Shown one piece after another: positions 42,883 through 51,320 of a stretch of DNA of 64,000 nucleotides (position 1 is the first letter of the stretch; every line of letters starts with the position of its first letter). The notes under the pieces are model-generated. The model was given only the letters and a program-made list of their open reading frames with translations. It was not told the origin of the DNA and did no database searches. Location of the stretch: NCBI RefSeq assembly GCF_008727865.1, contig NZ_VTWU01000003.1:310001-374000 (forward strand), given 5' to 3'. This DNA comes from Hymenobacter busanensis (GTDB lineage Bacteria > Bacteroidota > Bacteroidia > Cytophagales > Hymenobacteraceae). The position numbers and the translations under genes were made by a program.

Positions 42883-43572
42883 TCACTTAGTGCCGAACGC
42901 GTCGGCGAACGACGCGCAGTGGTCGCCGGCCAGCAGGCCTACCTTAGCTCCTAGGGCATTCTGCCGCGCCGGGTCAGTGAGGATTTCGGGGCCGTACTGT
43001 GAGCTGATTTCCTTGGCGTAGGTCTTCAGAACGCGTTGCTTGGCCTGCTGAATCAGGTGCAGCTTTTGCTGGAGCGGCTGGCTGGCCAGCTGCGCGGGCG
43101 TGGTAACGGTAGACAGGTCCGCGCACATGCTCCGCGCCATCTTTTCCAGCAGGGGGCGTTCGGCGGCCGTAACCGTTAAATCGGGCGGGGCCGTGGCGGC
43201 CGTTGCCGGCTGGTTGGTGAGGCGCATGAATAGCGGCATGGCGGCGGGACAATCGGCTACCAGTTTGACGGCCACGCGCTGCCCCAGGTCTTGCATGGCC
43301 GCCTGGGTTGTGCTGCCGCTAGCCTTCAGCAGCTGTTCTACCTCGTCCGGGTGCCGCATCATCACCTGCATCATCGACTGCTGCAGGGTGCTCATGGCTT
43401 CTTCTTGGCTGAGCTGAACGAAGGGCTTGGCCGCGTTTAGCTTGTCGAAATCCTGGCAGATTTCGGCCGTGAGCTGGCTTTCCAACTGCTCGGTGGCGGG
43501 CTGGGTCTTAGTCTGGCCGAAGGAACAGAGCGGGAGCAGCGACGCCGCAACAACGAGGAAATAACGGGTCAT
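42883..43572 (-). CDS. Exported helical protein with two Cys-bracketed repeats
   Basis: A 229-residue protein of unknown function. ATG at 43572 gives the signal peptide MTRYFLVVAASLLPLCSFGQ. The mature chain consists of two similar all-helical units: residues about 34-117 (AEICQDFDKL ... LVADCPAAMPLF) and about 144-225 (ARSMCADLST ... LAGDHCASFADAF). Each is bracketed by one Cys near either end, and the spacing is 69 residues in both (Cys39-Cys108, Cys150-Cys219), so each unit may be closed by a disulfide in the periplasm. It lies 53 bases downstream of nothing on its strand but beside a Spondin-type lipoprotein gene upstream. Confidence 0.8.
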   Translation of the reverse strand: MTRYFLVVAASLLPLCSFGQTKTQPATEQLESQLTAEICQDFDKLNAAKPFVQLSQEEAMSTLQQSMMQVMMRHPDEVEQLLKASGSTTQAAMQDLGQRVAVKLVADCPAAMPLFMRLTNQPATAATAPPDLTVTAAERPLLEKMARSMCADLSTVTTPAQLASQPLQQKLHLIQQAKQRVLKTYAKEISSQYGPEILTDPARQNALGAKVGLLAGDHCASFADAFGTK

Positions 43573-43625
43573 ACTGGAAAGCGTATTCCCCAAAGGTAAG
43601 CGGCGGCGCAAAACGGGCGACTTGG

Positions 43626-44294
43626 CTACTTAATGCGGTCGAGGTGAAACACGCCCAGTGGTGCTACCGTGCCGTTGCGGGCCAGCGGCCCGGTGCTGAT
43701 GAGCGTGACGGGTTGCGCGGGGCTGGTGGCTTGGTCGGGGGAGGTAAAGTTGGGGCCGCTGTCGGTGCCGGCATCGTAGGCACGGGCCTCCACCACGGCG
43801 TGGGTACGCCAGCGGCCGGTTTCGTCGAGCAAGTTCTCGCTTTCGAGGGCCACAAACCAGTCGGGGCTGGGCGCAATCATCGTTACGGCACTCAGCAATG
43901 GAAATTTGCCGTTGACGGTGACCGTGTCTACCAATTCGCCGGGGGAGGAAGTGGATGTAGCCCGGCTTTCGAGCAGTTCGCCTACCGTAGCGGTACCGGC
44001 TTGCAAGCTCAGTATCTGCGCACGCAGCGCGGCGTTGTTGCCTCGCTCGGCCATGTCTTTGATGCCCGCGCTGGCCAAGGCACCGGGCCCAAACAGTGCA
44101 GCCGCCGGGCTGTGCGCGGCCCCGATAAGCCGCGAGAAGTGGGCATCGGCGGGAAAGTCCTGCGGGTGGGTGGTGGCACTCCAGGTAGCTTCGAAACGCA
44201 CCCGGTACACGGCCGAACCGGGGTCGGTGGGTTGGCTGGTTTCGGTTTCGCAGGCCAGCAGCGGCAGCAACAACAGGGCGGCAAGGTATTTCAT
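43626..44294 (-). CDS. Spondin-domain lipoprotein
   Basis: A 222-residue lipoprotein; leader MKYLAALLLLPLLACETE with the lipobox LLAC. The mature part has the Spondin_N pattern: YRVRFEATWSATTHPQDFP, HFSRLIGAAHS, LFGPGALASAGIKDMAERG, and PSPDWFVALESENLLDE with the acidic residues that bind calcium in F-spondin. It is expected on the outer membrane, perhaps in calcium-dependent adhesion or matrix binding. The upstream open frame running to 45359 is not part of it. It precedes the duplicated-repeat gene by 53 bases on the same strand. Confidence 0.85.
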   Translation of the reverse strand: MKYLAALLLLPLLACETETSQPTDPGSAVYRVRFEATWSATTHPQDFPADAHFSRLIGAAHSPAAALFGPGALASAGIKDMAERGNNAALRAQILSLQAGTATVGELLESRATSTSSPGELVDTVTVNGKFPLLSAVTMIAPSPDWFVALESENLLDETGRWRTHAVVEARAYDAGTDSGPNFTSPDQATSPAQPVTLISTGPLARNGTVAPLGVFHLDRIK

Positions 44295-44371
44295 GAACGG
44301 CGCGGGTGGATGAGCTACAAACGTAACGCCTACGCCCGCCGGATTGGTGCAGATGGCTGCTAAAAAAGGGG

Positions 44372-45340
44372 CTACGCCCGCCAGCGGCCCTCGGCGTGGG
44401 GGCGGCCGGTGTTCAGTTCTTCTTTGCTTTCGCCGGGCGGCACTTCGCGCACTTCGATGCGCACGGCGTGGGCTTTGGGCTGCACGTGCTGGCCGTAGCA
44501 GTCGGCGTACTGCTGGGTGAATTCGGCGCCGAAGAAAATGACCAGCGAGGTGTAGTAAATCCAGACCAAGAGCACGATGATGGAGCCAGCGGCACCAAAG
44601 GCCGAGCCGGGGTCGGACTGTGCGATGTAGAAGGTGATGAGAAACTTGCCCAGCACAAACAGCAGGGCCGTGATGAGGGAGCCCGTCCACACGTCGCGCC
44701 ACCGAATGATGGCATCGGGCAGGAAGCGGTAAATCATGGCAAAGAGCACGGTGGTAACGCCGAGCGACAACACGAAATCCACGAGGCGAATGAACACCAC
44801 AGCCACATCGGGCAGCTTGCGCTGGAGGTAGTCGGTAAACACGCTCAGCAGGGCGCTGACGACGAAGGAAATGAGCATGAGCAGGGCCACGCTCAGGATA
44901 AGGCCGAACGAGAGAAACCGGTCGCGCACGAACTGCCACATGCTGTTGCGCGGCTTCACCTTCAGGTTCCAGATGCTGTTGATGCTTTCCTGCAGGGTGA
45001 CGAAAAATGTGGTGGCCGCAAAGATGAGCGTGCCAATACCGATGGCGGCCGCCATGCCGCCTTGCTGCTGTTTGTGGAAGTTGCTGACCGATTCCTGGAT
45101 GGTTTTGGCGGCATCGGGGCTTACCAGGCCGCTGAGCTGGGCAAACAGCTTGCCCTGCACGGCTTCTTCGCCAAACAGCGCCCCGGCGGCGGCAATGACG
45201 ATGAGCAGCAGTGGGGGAATGGAGAAAATGGCATTGTAGGCCAGGGCTGCCGCCAAGCGCAGGGAATTGTTTTCCATGAACTGATCGGCGGTGACTTTGA
45301 ATAGGCCCGGCAAATGGGCGAAGCGAAACTCGGACGGCAT
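44372..45340 (-). CDS. YihY/BrkB family inner-membrane protein
   Basis: A 322-residue protein with six membrane helices and the family marks NNSLRLAAALAYNAIFSIPP, FAATTFFVTLQESINSIWNL, YRFLPDAIIRWRDVWTGSLI and GAAGSIIVLLVWIYYTSLVI with GAEFTQQYA. The function of YihY is unsettled; it was once wrongly called RNase BN. ATG at 45340 was chosen by homology. A 30-residue charged C-terminal tail faces the cytosol. Confidence 0.92.
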   Translation of the reverse strand: MPSEFRFAHLPGLFKVTADQFMENNSLRLAAALAYNAIFSIPPLLLIVIAAAGALFGEEAVQGKLFAQLSGLVSPDAAKTIQESVSNFHKQQQGGMAAAIGIGTLIFAATTFFVTLQESINSIWNLKVKPRNSMWQFVRDRFLSFGLILSVALLMLISFVVSALLSVFTDYLQRKLPDVAVVFIRLVDFVLSLGVTTVLFAMIYRFLPDAIIRWRDVWTGSLITALLFVLGKFLITFYIAQSDPGSAFGAAGSIIVLLVWIYYTSLVIFFGAEFTQQYADCYGQHVQPKAHAVRIEVREVPPGESKEELNTGRPHAEGRWRA

Positions 45341-45434
45341 AGCGTAGAAAACGAGGCAACAGAAAAGCAACTCAGCCCGCGGCACGGCCCAATGCCTCCT
45401 CCTACGGCCTGCATGCGGTTTGCGTTGGCCGGGG

Positions 45435-46166
45435 CTACGGCCGGCGCAGCTCCCAGCGCAGCGTTTCCACGGGGGCTTGGCGCAGCGCCTCGCGCAGCTC
45501 GTCGTCGTGGGCGAACTGCAACTGTCGCAGCACGCTGGCCTCCACCGACACCTCAAACTGCTCGGCGGCAAAGGGCCACGGCGTTACGGTTACGGCTTGG
45601 TCGGCGGTGCGTTGGGCTACGTGGTAGCGCCTCCCGTCGGGCCCGGTGCTGATTTCGAGGGCGCGCTCCATTTCGGGCAGCTCGTGCCGGCACAGAATGA
45701 GGGACAACCGGTCGCACCACTGCAGCAGGTCGTAGGCACGCTGGGCGTCGGCTTTCAGCACCTTCAGCTCGCGGCGCCAGCGTTGTTGTGCGCTGCGCTG
45801 CTCGTCGAGAAACGCGTCGATGGGTTTCTGCTGGCCGCGCAGCTCTTCGTACAGAAAGCTCAGGTGCATGCTGGTGAGCAAGCTGCGCCACCGCCCCTGA
45901 AACTTGGCCTGCCGCATCACTTCCTGGGCCTGGTCCAGCGAAAACGCCTTCATGGTAAAATCGGCCGGGGCACCGGCGGGCGTGAGGGCGTAGCGGCCGT
46001 CCCAACGGCGCTGGCCGTCGTCGTGCTGCGCCACGGCGGCCAGCAAGCCCACCCACTGGTCGGTGGGCAGAAACGCAGGCCACTGGTAGAGCAGCTGCGC
46101 AGCCAGCAGGGCGTGGGCTTGCTGGTAGATAATCTGCCAGCCGGCGGGCGTGGGGTTTACGATCAT
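45435..46166 (-). CDS. DUF3891 family protein
   Basis: A 243-residue soluble protein matching DUF3891: WQIIYQQAHALLAAQLLYQW near the head, VAQHDDGQRRWDG with a possible metal-binding His-Asp-Asp, and WCDRLSLILCRHELPEME. The HDD and CD motifs resemble HD-type phosphohydrolases, but the activity is unknown. ATG at 46166 (MIVNPTPAGW) is the family start. It lies 94 bases upstream of the YihY gene on the same strand. Confidence 0.87.
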   Translation of the reverse strand: MIVNPTPAGWQIIYQQAHALLAAQLLYQWPAFLPTDQWVGLLAAVAQHDDGQRRWDGRYALTPAGAPADFTMKAFSLDQAQEVMRQAKFQGRWRSLLTSMHLSFLYEELRGQQKPIDAFLDEQRSAQQRWRRELKVLKADAQRAYDLLQWCDRLSLILCRHELPEMERALEISTGPDGRRYHVAQRTADQAVTVTPWPFAAEQFEVSVEASVLRQLQFAHDDELREALRQAPVETLRWELRRP

Positions 46167-46256
46167 GCGACGAGGGTTGCGGGCGGTGTCCGGCAAGGGT
46201 AGGGCTTTGCGTGTACTTCGCGCCGCGCCGGATGGGTTACGGCTAGCTACAAAAAA

Positions 46257-46289
46257 GTAGTGCCACGACTGCAAGAGTCGTGGCACTAC
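46257..46289 (-). terminator. Terminator of the threonine dehydrogenase gene
   Basis: A perfect 14-bp stem gtagtgccacgact / agtcgtggcactac with a 5-base loop; read on the minus strand it is followed by a run of six T. It lies 25 bases after the gene's stop. Confidence 0.92.
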
Positions 46290-46314
46290 GTCGTGCTGCG
46301 TCGGCTTTTGGCTG

Positions 46315-47310
46315 CTACTTCACTGCAGCGGCCAGCGGCGCGAGGTACTGCGGCTCGGTTTGCAGGTGGTGCAGCATGTCGGCGGTCATGCGGTCGAGGT
46401 CGAACTGCGGCGTCCAGCCCCAGTCCTGGCGGGCGTGCGAGTCGTCGATGCTTTTGGGCCAGCTGTCGGCAATCTGCTGGCGCGAATCGGGCTGGTAGGT
46501 CACCTCGAAATCGGGCAGGTGCTTTTGGATGCTGGCCGTGATTTCAGCCGGCGAGAAGCTCATGGCGCCGAGGTTGTACGAGGTGCGGATTTTTACCTGC
46601 TCGGCCGGCGCGTGCATCAAGTCCAGAGTGGCTTTGAGCGCGTCGGGCATGTACATCATGGGCAGGTAGGTGTCTTCGCTCAGGAAGCATTGGTAGGGCA
46701 AGCCCTGCGCGGCGTGGTGGTAAATGTCCACGGCGTAGTCGGTGGTGCCGCCGCCGGGCAGGCTCTTGTAGCCGATGAGGCCCGGGTAGCGCAGGCTGCG
46801 CGTGTCGAGGCCGTGTTTGCGGAAGTACCAGTCGGCCCACAGCTCGCCGGCCTGCTTGCTGATGCCGTACACCGTGCCGGGGTCCATGGTGGTGTATTGC
46901 GGGGTGTTGTCGCGGGGCGTGTTGGGGCCAAACACGGCAATGCTGGAGGGCCAGTACACCTTGGCGGTTTTGTGCTCCACGGCCGCGTTCAGCACGTTGA
47001 AGAGGCCGTCCATGTTCAGCTGCCAGCCAAACTCCGGGTTTTTCTCGGCCGTGGCCGACAGCAGGGCCGCCAGGTGGTAAATCTGCTTGGGCTTGTGGCG
47101 CTGCATCACGTCGGCCAGGCCGGCGCGGTCGAGCACATCGAGCTGCACGAAGGGGCCGCTTTCGGTGAGTTCGGGATGCTTGGGCAGGCGCACGTCGGCG
47201 GCTAGTACGTTGGCGGCGCCGTAGAGCTGGCGGAGTTCCTGGGTGAGTTCGAAGCCCAGCTGGCCGCCGGCGCCGATAACCAGGATTGTGTCGCTGTCGG
47301 ATGTGCTCAT
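46315..47310 (-). CDS. L-threonine 3-dehydrogenase, SDR (epimerase-like) type
   Basis: A 331-residue extended SDR that oxidises threonine to 2-amino-3-ketobutyrate with NAD. The Rossmann motif is IGAGGQLGFELTQELRQLYG (about residues 13-32), the catalytic pair is in GTVYGISKQAGE, and SFSPAEITASIQKHLPDFEV is typical of the non-zinc bacterial threonine dehydrogenases that resemble UDP-galactose epimerase. ATG at 47310 is used. The kbl gene 2.7 kb away would process its product. A UDP-sugar epimerase is the main alternative, judged less likely. Confidence 0.85.
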   Translation of the reverse strand: MSTSDSDTILVIGAGGQLGFELTQELRQLYGAANVLAADVRLPKHPELTESGPFVQLDVLDRAGLADVMQRHKPKQIYHLAALLSATAEKNPEFGWQLNMDGLFNVLNAAVEHKTAKVYWPSSIAVFGPNTPRDNTPQYTTMDPGTVYGISKQAGELWADWYFRKHGLDTRSLRYPGLIGYKSLPGGGTTDYAVDIYHHAAQGLPYQCFLSEDTYLPMMYMPDALKATLDLMHAPAEQVKIRTSYNLGAMSFSPAEITASIQKHLPDFEVTYQPDSRQQIADSWPKSIDDSHARQDWGWTPQFDLDRMTADMLHHLQTEPQYLAPLAAAVK

Positions 47311-47448
47311 GGGGAAATCGGGGAGGGGAAAAGTGGGGGAGCAGTTCGGCCCAAAGATACCGCCCCGGCGGCGCATGTGGCGCGGCAGCCGTCGGGTTTC
47401 GGGCGCTTATACGCAGCCCGCGGCCGGGCTGGCAAAGTGCCGCCGCTT

Positions 47449-47456
47449 TATCTTTG
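47449..47456 (+). promoter_or_regulatory. -7 promoter box at the patatin gene start
   Basis: tatctttg matches TAnnTTTG and ends 4 bases before the ATG at 47461, the same geometry as at rlmN, implying a leaderless transcript. Confidence 0.5.
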
Positions 47457-47460
47457 GCCG

Positions 47461-48546
47461 ATGCTGTTTCGCCGCTGTTTTTTCCTGCTCGCACTGTTTT
47501 CGAGCCTGCTGAGTGCGCCCGGCCTGGCCCAAACCACTCCCGCGCCCACCTACCGCAACCTGGTGATGGAAGGCGGCGGCATTCGGGGCATTGCCTACGG
47601 CGGGGCCTTGCAGGAGCTGGAGGCGCGGGGCGTGCTCGGCGGTATTCAGCGCGTGGGCGGCACTTCGGCCGGGGCCATTCAGGCCGCGCTGCTGGCCGTG
47701 GGCTACGCGCCGCAGGAAATTATTGCGGTGGTGAACCGCACGCCCGTGCAGCGCCTCAACGACGGCCGCTTCATCTTTTTCGGCGGCTCGCACCGGCTGG
47801 TAAAGCAGTACGGCTGGTACCGCGGCGACCAGTTTTCGAAATACCTGAGCGAACTGGTGGCCCGCAAAACCGGCAACGGCAACCTCACCCTGGGGGAGCT
47901 GCACACGCTGGCCCAGCAGCAGCCCGGCCGTTACCGCGACCTGTACACCACCGGCACCAACCTCACCGCCCAGCGCGTGCAGGTGTTCAGCTACGAAACC
48001 CACCCGCACCTGCGCGTGGCCGATGCCGTGCGCATCAGCATGAGCATTCCGCTGTACTTCCGCGCCGTGCTGCTCGATGCCGAAGGCCGCGTGGTGCACG
48101 GCAAGCCCGCCGAAAGGCAGCACGTGGAAGTGCTGGTGGACGGCGGCTTGCTGGCCAATTACCCCATCGATTTGTTTGATGATGCGCGCTATCTGGGTGT
48201 ATCGGCTTCCGATACGCTGCCAGCTGCCGGCCCGTTCGTCAACCCCGAAACCCTGGGCCTGCGCCTCGACCGCGCCGAGCAGATTGCCCTCGATACCCTG
48301 GCCAACGGCCGGCAGGCGCTGGCGCCTTATGACATCCATTCGTTCGGCTCCTACATGGGCGCGCTCTACACCGTGGCCATCGAAAACCTGAACCCCGCGC
48401 AGCCACAGGACTGGCGCCGCACGGTGAGCATCAACACGGCCGGCTTCAACCCGAAAATCAAGCGGCTGAGCGACGAGCAGAAGCAGACCCTGGTGAGCAG
48501 CGGCCGGCAAGGCGTGCAGGCGTTTATGCAACGGGCACAGCGGTAG
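47461..48546 (+). CDS. Exported patatin-like phospholipase
   Basis: A 361-residue lipid acyl hydrolase with a signal peptide (LLALFSSLLSAPGLAQ). It shows the oxyanion loop MEGGGIRGIAYGGAL (near residue 36), the nucleophile GTSAGAI (Ser about 69) and the catalytic Asp of VDGGLLANYPIDLF, so the Ser-Asp dyad is complete. It probably cleaves fatty acyl chains from membrane lipids in the periplasm. There is no POTRA or barrel domain, unlike PlpD. Confidence 0.9.
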   Translation: MLFRRCFFLLALFSSLLSAPGLAQTTPAPTYRNLVMEGGGIRGIAYGGALQELEARGVLGGIQRVGGTSAGAIQAALLAVGYAPQEIIAVVNRTPVQRLNDGRFIFFGGSHRLVKQYGWYRGDQFSKYLSELVARKTGNGNLTLGELHTLAQQQPGRYRDLYTTGTNLTAQRVQVFSYETHPHLRVADAVRISMSIPLYFRAVLLDAEGRVVHGKPAERQHVEVLVDGGLLANYPIDLFDDARYLGVSASDTLPAAGPFVNPETLGLRLDRAEQIALDTLANGRQALAPYDIHSFGSYMGALYTVAIENLNPAQPQDWRRTVSINTAGFNPKIKRLSDEQKQTLVSSGRQGVQAFMQRAQR

Positions 48547-48562
48547 GCCAATCAATAGGTAT

Positions 48563-49171
48563 ATGCGAGGACTATTTCTGGGCGCAATTCTCATTTGGGC
48601 CGCAGGCTGGCTGGCGTTCCATTGGCTGGAGCTGAACCAGAAATCCGACCAGAAGCGGGTGGTAATTCGCTGGACGCCCCTGCGAGAGGTGCACCGCTTG
48701 GCAATGGGCTTACTGTTTCTGGTATTGGGGCTCGTGGTGCTGTTGACTGACAAGGGGGAACCGATTGCCAAACTGCTGATAAGCGGCCTTTTCGTAGCGG
48801 TGGCAGGTGTATCGGCTTGGCTAAGCTGGCAGTACCGCCGGCACGACCGCGCGGCCCGCCTCTACGTGTACCCCGCCGAGCGACGCTTCCGGTACACCAA
48901 TTATGGCCGCGTCTTACGCTTCGAAGCGGCCGATGTAAAGCGTATTACCATCCGCCGCAGCAGTGTGTACAAAGCTCCATGGGCATCTTATCAGTACGCC
49001 TGCCTCGCATTGCGCAACGGCCAGACGCTTTCCATCACTTCGCTGCTGGTACTGCCGGAAACCTTGGCGGAGCTTTTCCCCAAAGCCACGGTACACTGTG
49101 AGTTCTGGTGGATTTGTTGGTTTGACCCCAAGCAGGCCAAAGCCCAACTTCTGGCCGGCCCTATGACCTGA
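48563..49171 (+). CDS. Uncharacterised membrane protein with PH-like domain
   Basis: A 202-residue protein I do not recognise. It has three hydrophobic segments (residues about 3-20, 47-63 and 71-88) and a C-terminal soluble half with alternating strands (ARLYVYPAERRFRYTNYGRV, LRFEAADVKRITIRRSSV, SYQYACLALRNGQTLSITSL), a pattern seen in PH-like bPH domains of small membrane proteins. It begins 16 bases after the patatin stop and may share its transcript. Confidence 0.7.
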   Translation: MRGLFLGAILIWAAGWLAFHWLELNQKSDQKRVVIRWTPLREVHRLAMGLLFLVLGLVVLLTDKGEPIAKLLISGLFVAVAGVSAWLSWQYRRHDRAARLYVYPAERRFRYTNYGRVLRFEAADVKRITIRRSSVYKAPWASYQYACLALRNGQTLSITSLLVLPETLAELFPKATVHCEFWWICWFDPKQAKAQLLAGPMT

Positions 49172-49244
49172 GTTCAGTCGTGAACAGGACTTAGCAGCGC
49201 GTGCAGATGTTTTCGGGCGTGGGAAGGGGTGGAAGCAGAATCCG

Positions 49245-49733
49245 TTATGCAGTTATCAGCACCCGCTGAGCTTTCCACTCGGCTTCCACAAACGTTTTGA
49301 ATTGTTGCTGGCTCTGCTTGGTCAGCTTGTCGAAGTAGCCACCAAACCACCGTTCAATGAACGGCCCCACCAAGGGCAGTGCGGCACTAAATACCAGCTT
49401 GGTTGTCCAAGTGGTGCGGCCGGAGTGCTCTTCGGCCAATTGCCAGCTTCCCGTGGTGGCACTACGAAACGCGTCGCGGTTTATAGTGCGCATGGAACTG
49501 CGGTAGGGCGGTTTCCAACTCAGATACTCCAGCTGACTAACGATGGGAAAGGCGCCCAGATCGATGACGACTTCCATCTGTTTGCCCTTGCCAAATGGGG
49601 CGGCAGGGTCGAGAAAACGTGCTGACGTGACGCGGGCGTCCCAGCTCGTGCGCAGATCGGGGTTCTGGATAATATCCCAGACAAACTCAATGGGGGCGTC
49701 GACGGTGACGCTGTGCTCGATGCGGTAGGGCAT
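49245..49733 (-). CDS. SRPBCC (START-like) family protein
   Basis: A 162-residue polyketide-cyclase/dehydrase-type protein. MPYRIEHSVTVDAPIEFVWD is the classical SRPBCC head, followed by a long hydrophobic-pocket sheet (TTGSWQLAEEHSGRTTWTTK) and a closing helix (GGYFDKLTKQSQQQFKTF). It binds a hydrophobic ligand or has a lyase activity; nothing more can be said. ATG at 49733 was chosen by homology. Confidence 0.87.
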   Translation of the reverse strand: MPYRIEHSVTVDAPIEFVWDIIQNPDLRTSWDARVTSARFLDPAAPFGKGKQMEVVIDLGAFPIVSQLEYLSWKPPYRSSMRTINRDAFRSATTGSWQLAEEHSGRTTWTTKLVFSAALPLVGPFIERWFGGYFDKLTKQSQQQFKTFVEAEWKAQRVLITA

Positions 49734-49994
49734 GGGAGGGGTGAATGGCTGGTGACAAAACGACCGAACAAATGTCTGTGGGTAAGCCACACGGCGCCAT
49801 CACATATTCCGGGCGGAGCGGTAGAAACAGCCGTATTCAGAGCCCTTGCGTATTCTTCGCTGCGCTTTTTCCCCTCTTCATGTGATGTTGCGCAACAACG
49901 AACGGGCTAGCACCGCATGTTGCGGATACACTTTACCTTCGTCGTAGAAGTAGAGCAGGCCGTAGCGGCCAATTTGTAGCCTAGCCATTTCCCC

Positions 49995-51242
49995 ATGTAC
50001 ACTACCCTCCAACCCGACCTCCAGCAGCAGCTCCAGGAAATCAAAGACGCGGGCCTCTACAAGAAGGAGCGCATCATCACCAGCCCGCAGGGGGCCGAGA
50101 TTGAAACCACCGAGGCCGGCGAGGTGCTCAACTTCTGCGCCAACAACTACCTCGGCCTCTCGTCGCACCCCGAGGTCATTCGGGCCGCCAAAGAGGCCAT
50201 CGACACCCACGGCTACGGCATGTCGTCGGTGCGCTTCATCTGCGGCACCCAGGACATTCACAAGGAGCTGGAGGCCAAGCTGGCCGAGTTCCTGGGCACC
50301 GAGGATACCATTCTCTACGCCGCGGCCTTCGACGCCAACGGCGGGGTGTTCGAGCCGTTGTTCAACGAGCAGGACGCCATCATCAGCGACGCGCTCAACC
50401 ACGCCTCCATCATCGACGGCGTGCGCCTGTGCAAAGCGCAGCGCTACCGCTACAACCACAACGACATGGCCGACCTGGAAAAGCAGCTCCAAGACGCCCA
50501 GGCCAAGGGCACGCGCCACCGCATCATCGTCACCGACGGCTCGTTCTCCATGGACGGCACCATCGCGCAGCTCGACAAAATCTGCGACTTGGCCGACAAG
50601 TACCAGGCCCTCGTGATGATTGACGAATGCCACTCAATGGGCTTCCTCGGCAAAACCGGCCGCGGCACCCACGAGTACCGCAACGTGCTGGGCCGGGTCG
50701 ACATCATCACCGGCACGCTGGGCAAGGCACTGGGCGGGGCCATGGGCGGCTTCACCTCCGGCCGCAAGGAAATCATCGACATGCTGCGCCAGCGCAGCCG
50801 CCCGTACCTGTTCTCGAACACCCTGGCCCCGGCCATCGTGGGCGCGTCGCTGCGGGTGCTGGAGCTGCTCACCGAAAGCACCGAGCTGCGCGACCGGCTG
50901 GAGGAAAACACCAAGTACTTCCGCGAGAAGATGACCGCCGCCGGCTTCGACATCAGGCCCGGCGAGCATCCCATCGTGCCCGTCATGCTCTACGACGCCA
51001 AGCTGGCCCAGGAATTTGCCGCCAAAATGCTCGACAAGGGCATTTACGTGGTGGGCTTCTACTTCCCGGTGGTCCCCAAAGGCCAGGCCCGTATTCGGGT
51101 GCAGCTGAGCGCCGCCCACACCCGCGCCCACATCGACAAAGCCATTCAGGCGTTCATCGAAGTCGGCCGCGAGCTGGGCACCATCAAGGAGCCCTCGGCC
51201 CAGCAGCCCGAAGCCGGTCAGGTGGTCACGAACACGCCGTAA
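49995..51242 (+). CDS. kbl: Glycine C-acetyltransferase (2-amino-3-ketobutyrate CoA ligase)
   Basis: A 415-residue PLP enzyme of the alpha-oxoamine synthase family that splits 2-amino-3-ketobutyrate with CoA to glycine and acetyl-CoA. Marks are [65 protein letters not shown] and the PLP lysine in [28 protein letters not shown] favours Kbl over serine palmitoyltransferase or BioF. A Gln/Pro-rich tail of 20 residues is extra. With the threonine dehydrogenase at 46315-47310 it completes threonine breakdown. Confidence 0.94.
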   Translation: MYTTLQPDLQQQLQEIKDAGLYKKERIITSPQGAEIETTEAGEVLNFCANNYLGLSSHPEVIRAAKEAIDTHGYGMSSVRFICGTQDIHKELEAKLAEFLGTEDTILYAAAFDANGGVFEPLFNEQDAIISDALNHASIIDGVRLCKAQRYRYNHNDMADLEKQLQDAQAKGTRHRIIVTDGSFSMDGTIAQLDKICDLADKYQALVMIDECHSMGFLGKTGRGTHEYRNVLGRVDIITGTLGKALGGAMGGFTSGRKEIIDMLRQRSRPYLFSNTLAPAIVGASLRVLELLTESTELRDRLEENTKYFREKMTAAGFDIRPGEHPIVPVMLYDAKLAQEFAAKMLDKGIYVVGFYFPVVPKGQARIRVQLSAAHTRAHIDKAIQAFIEVGRELGTIKEPSAQQPEAGQVVTNTP

Positions 51243-51262
51243 GCAGTCCACTGAACTGCGTA

Positions 51263-51304
51263 AACGAGAAGGTCCGCCGAAGCTTCGGTGGACCTTCTCG
51301 TTTT
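51263..51304. terminator. Terminator of kbl
   Basis: A 20-bp stem with no loop spacer beyond the turn (aacgagaaggtccgccgaag / cttcggtggaccttctcgtt, one G-T pair), followed by tttt. It lies 20 bases after the kbl stop and before the convergent GH43 gene. Confidence 0.9.
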
Positions 51305-51320
51305 GGGGTAAGCCAAGCAG

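Noticed and set aside
43626-45359. A single 577-residue minus-strand protein joining the Spondin lipoprotein with upstream sequence
   Set aside because: The leader MKYLAALLLLPLLAC inside it marks the real start at 44294; the upstream part overlaps the YihY gene out of frame.
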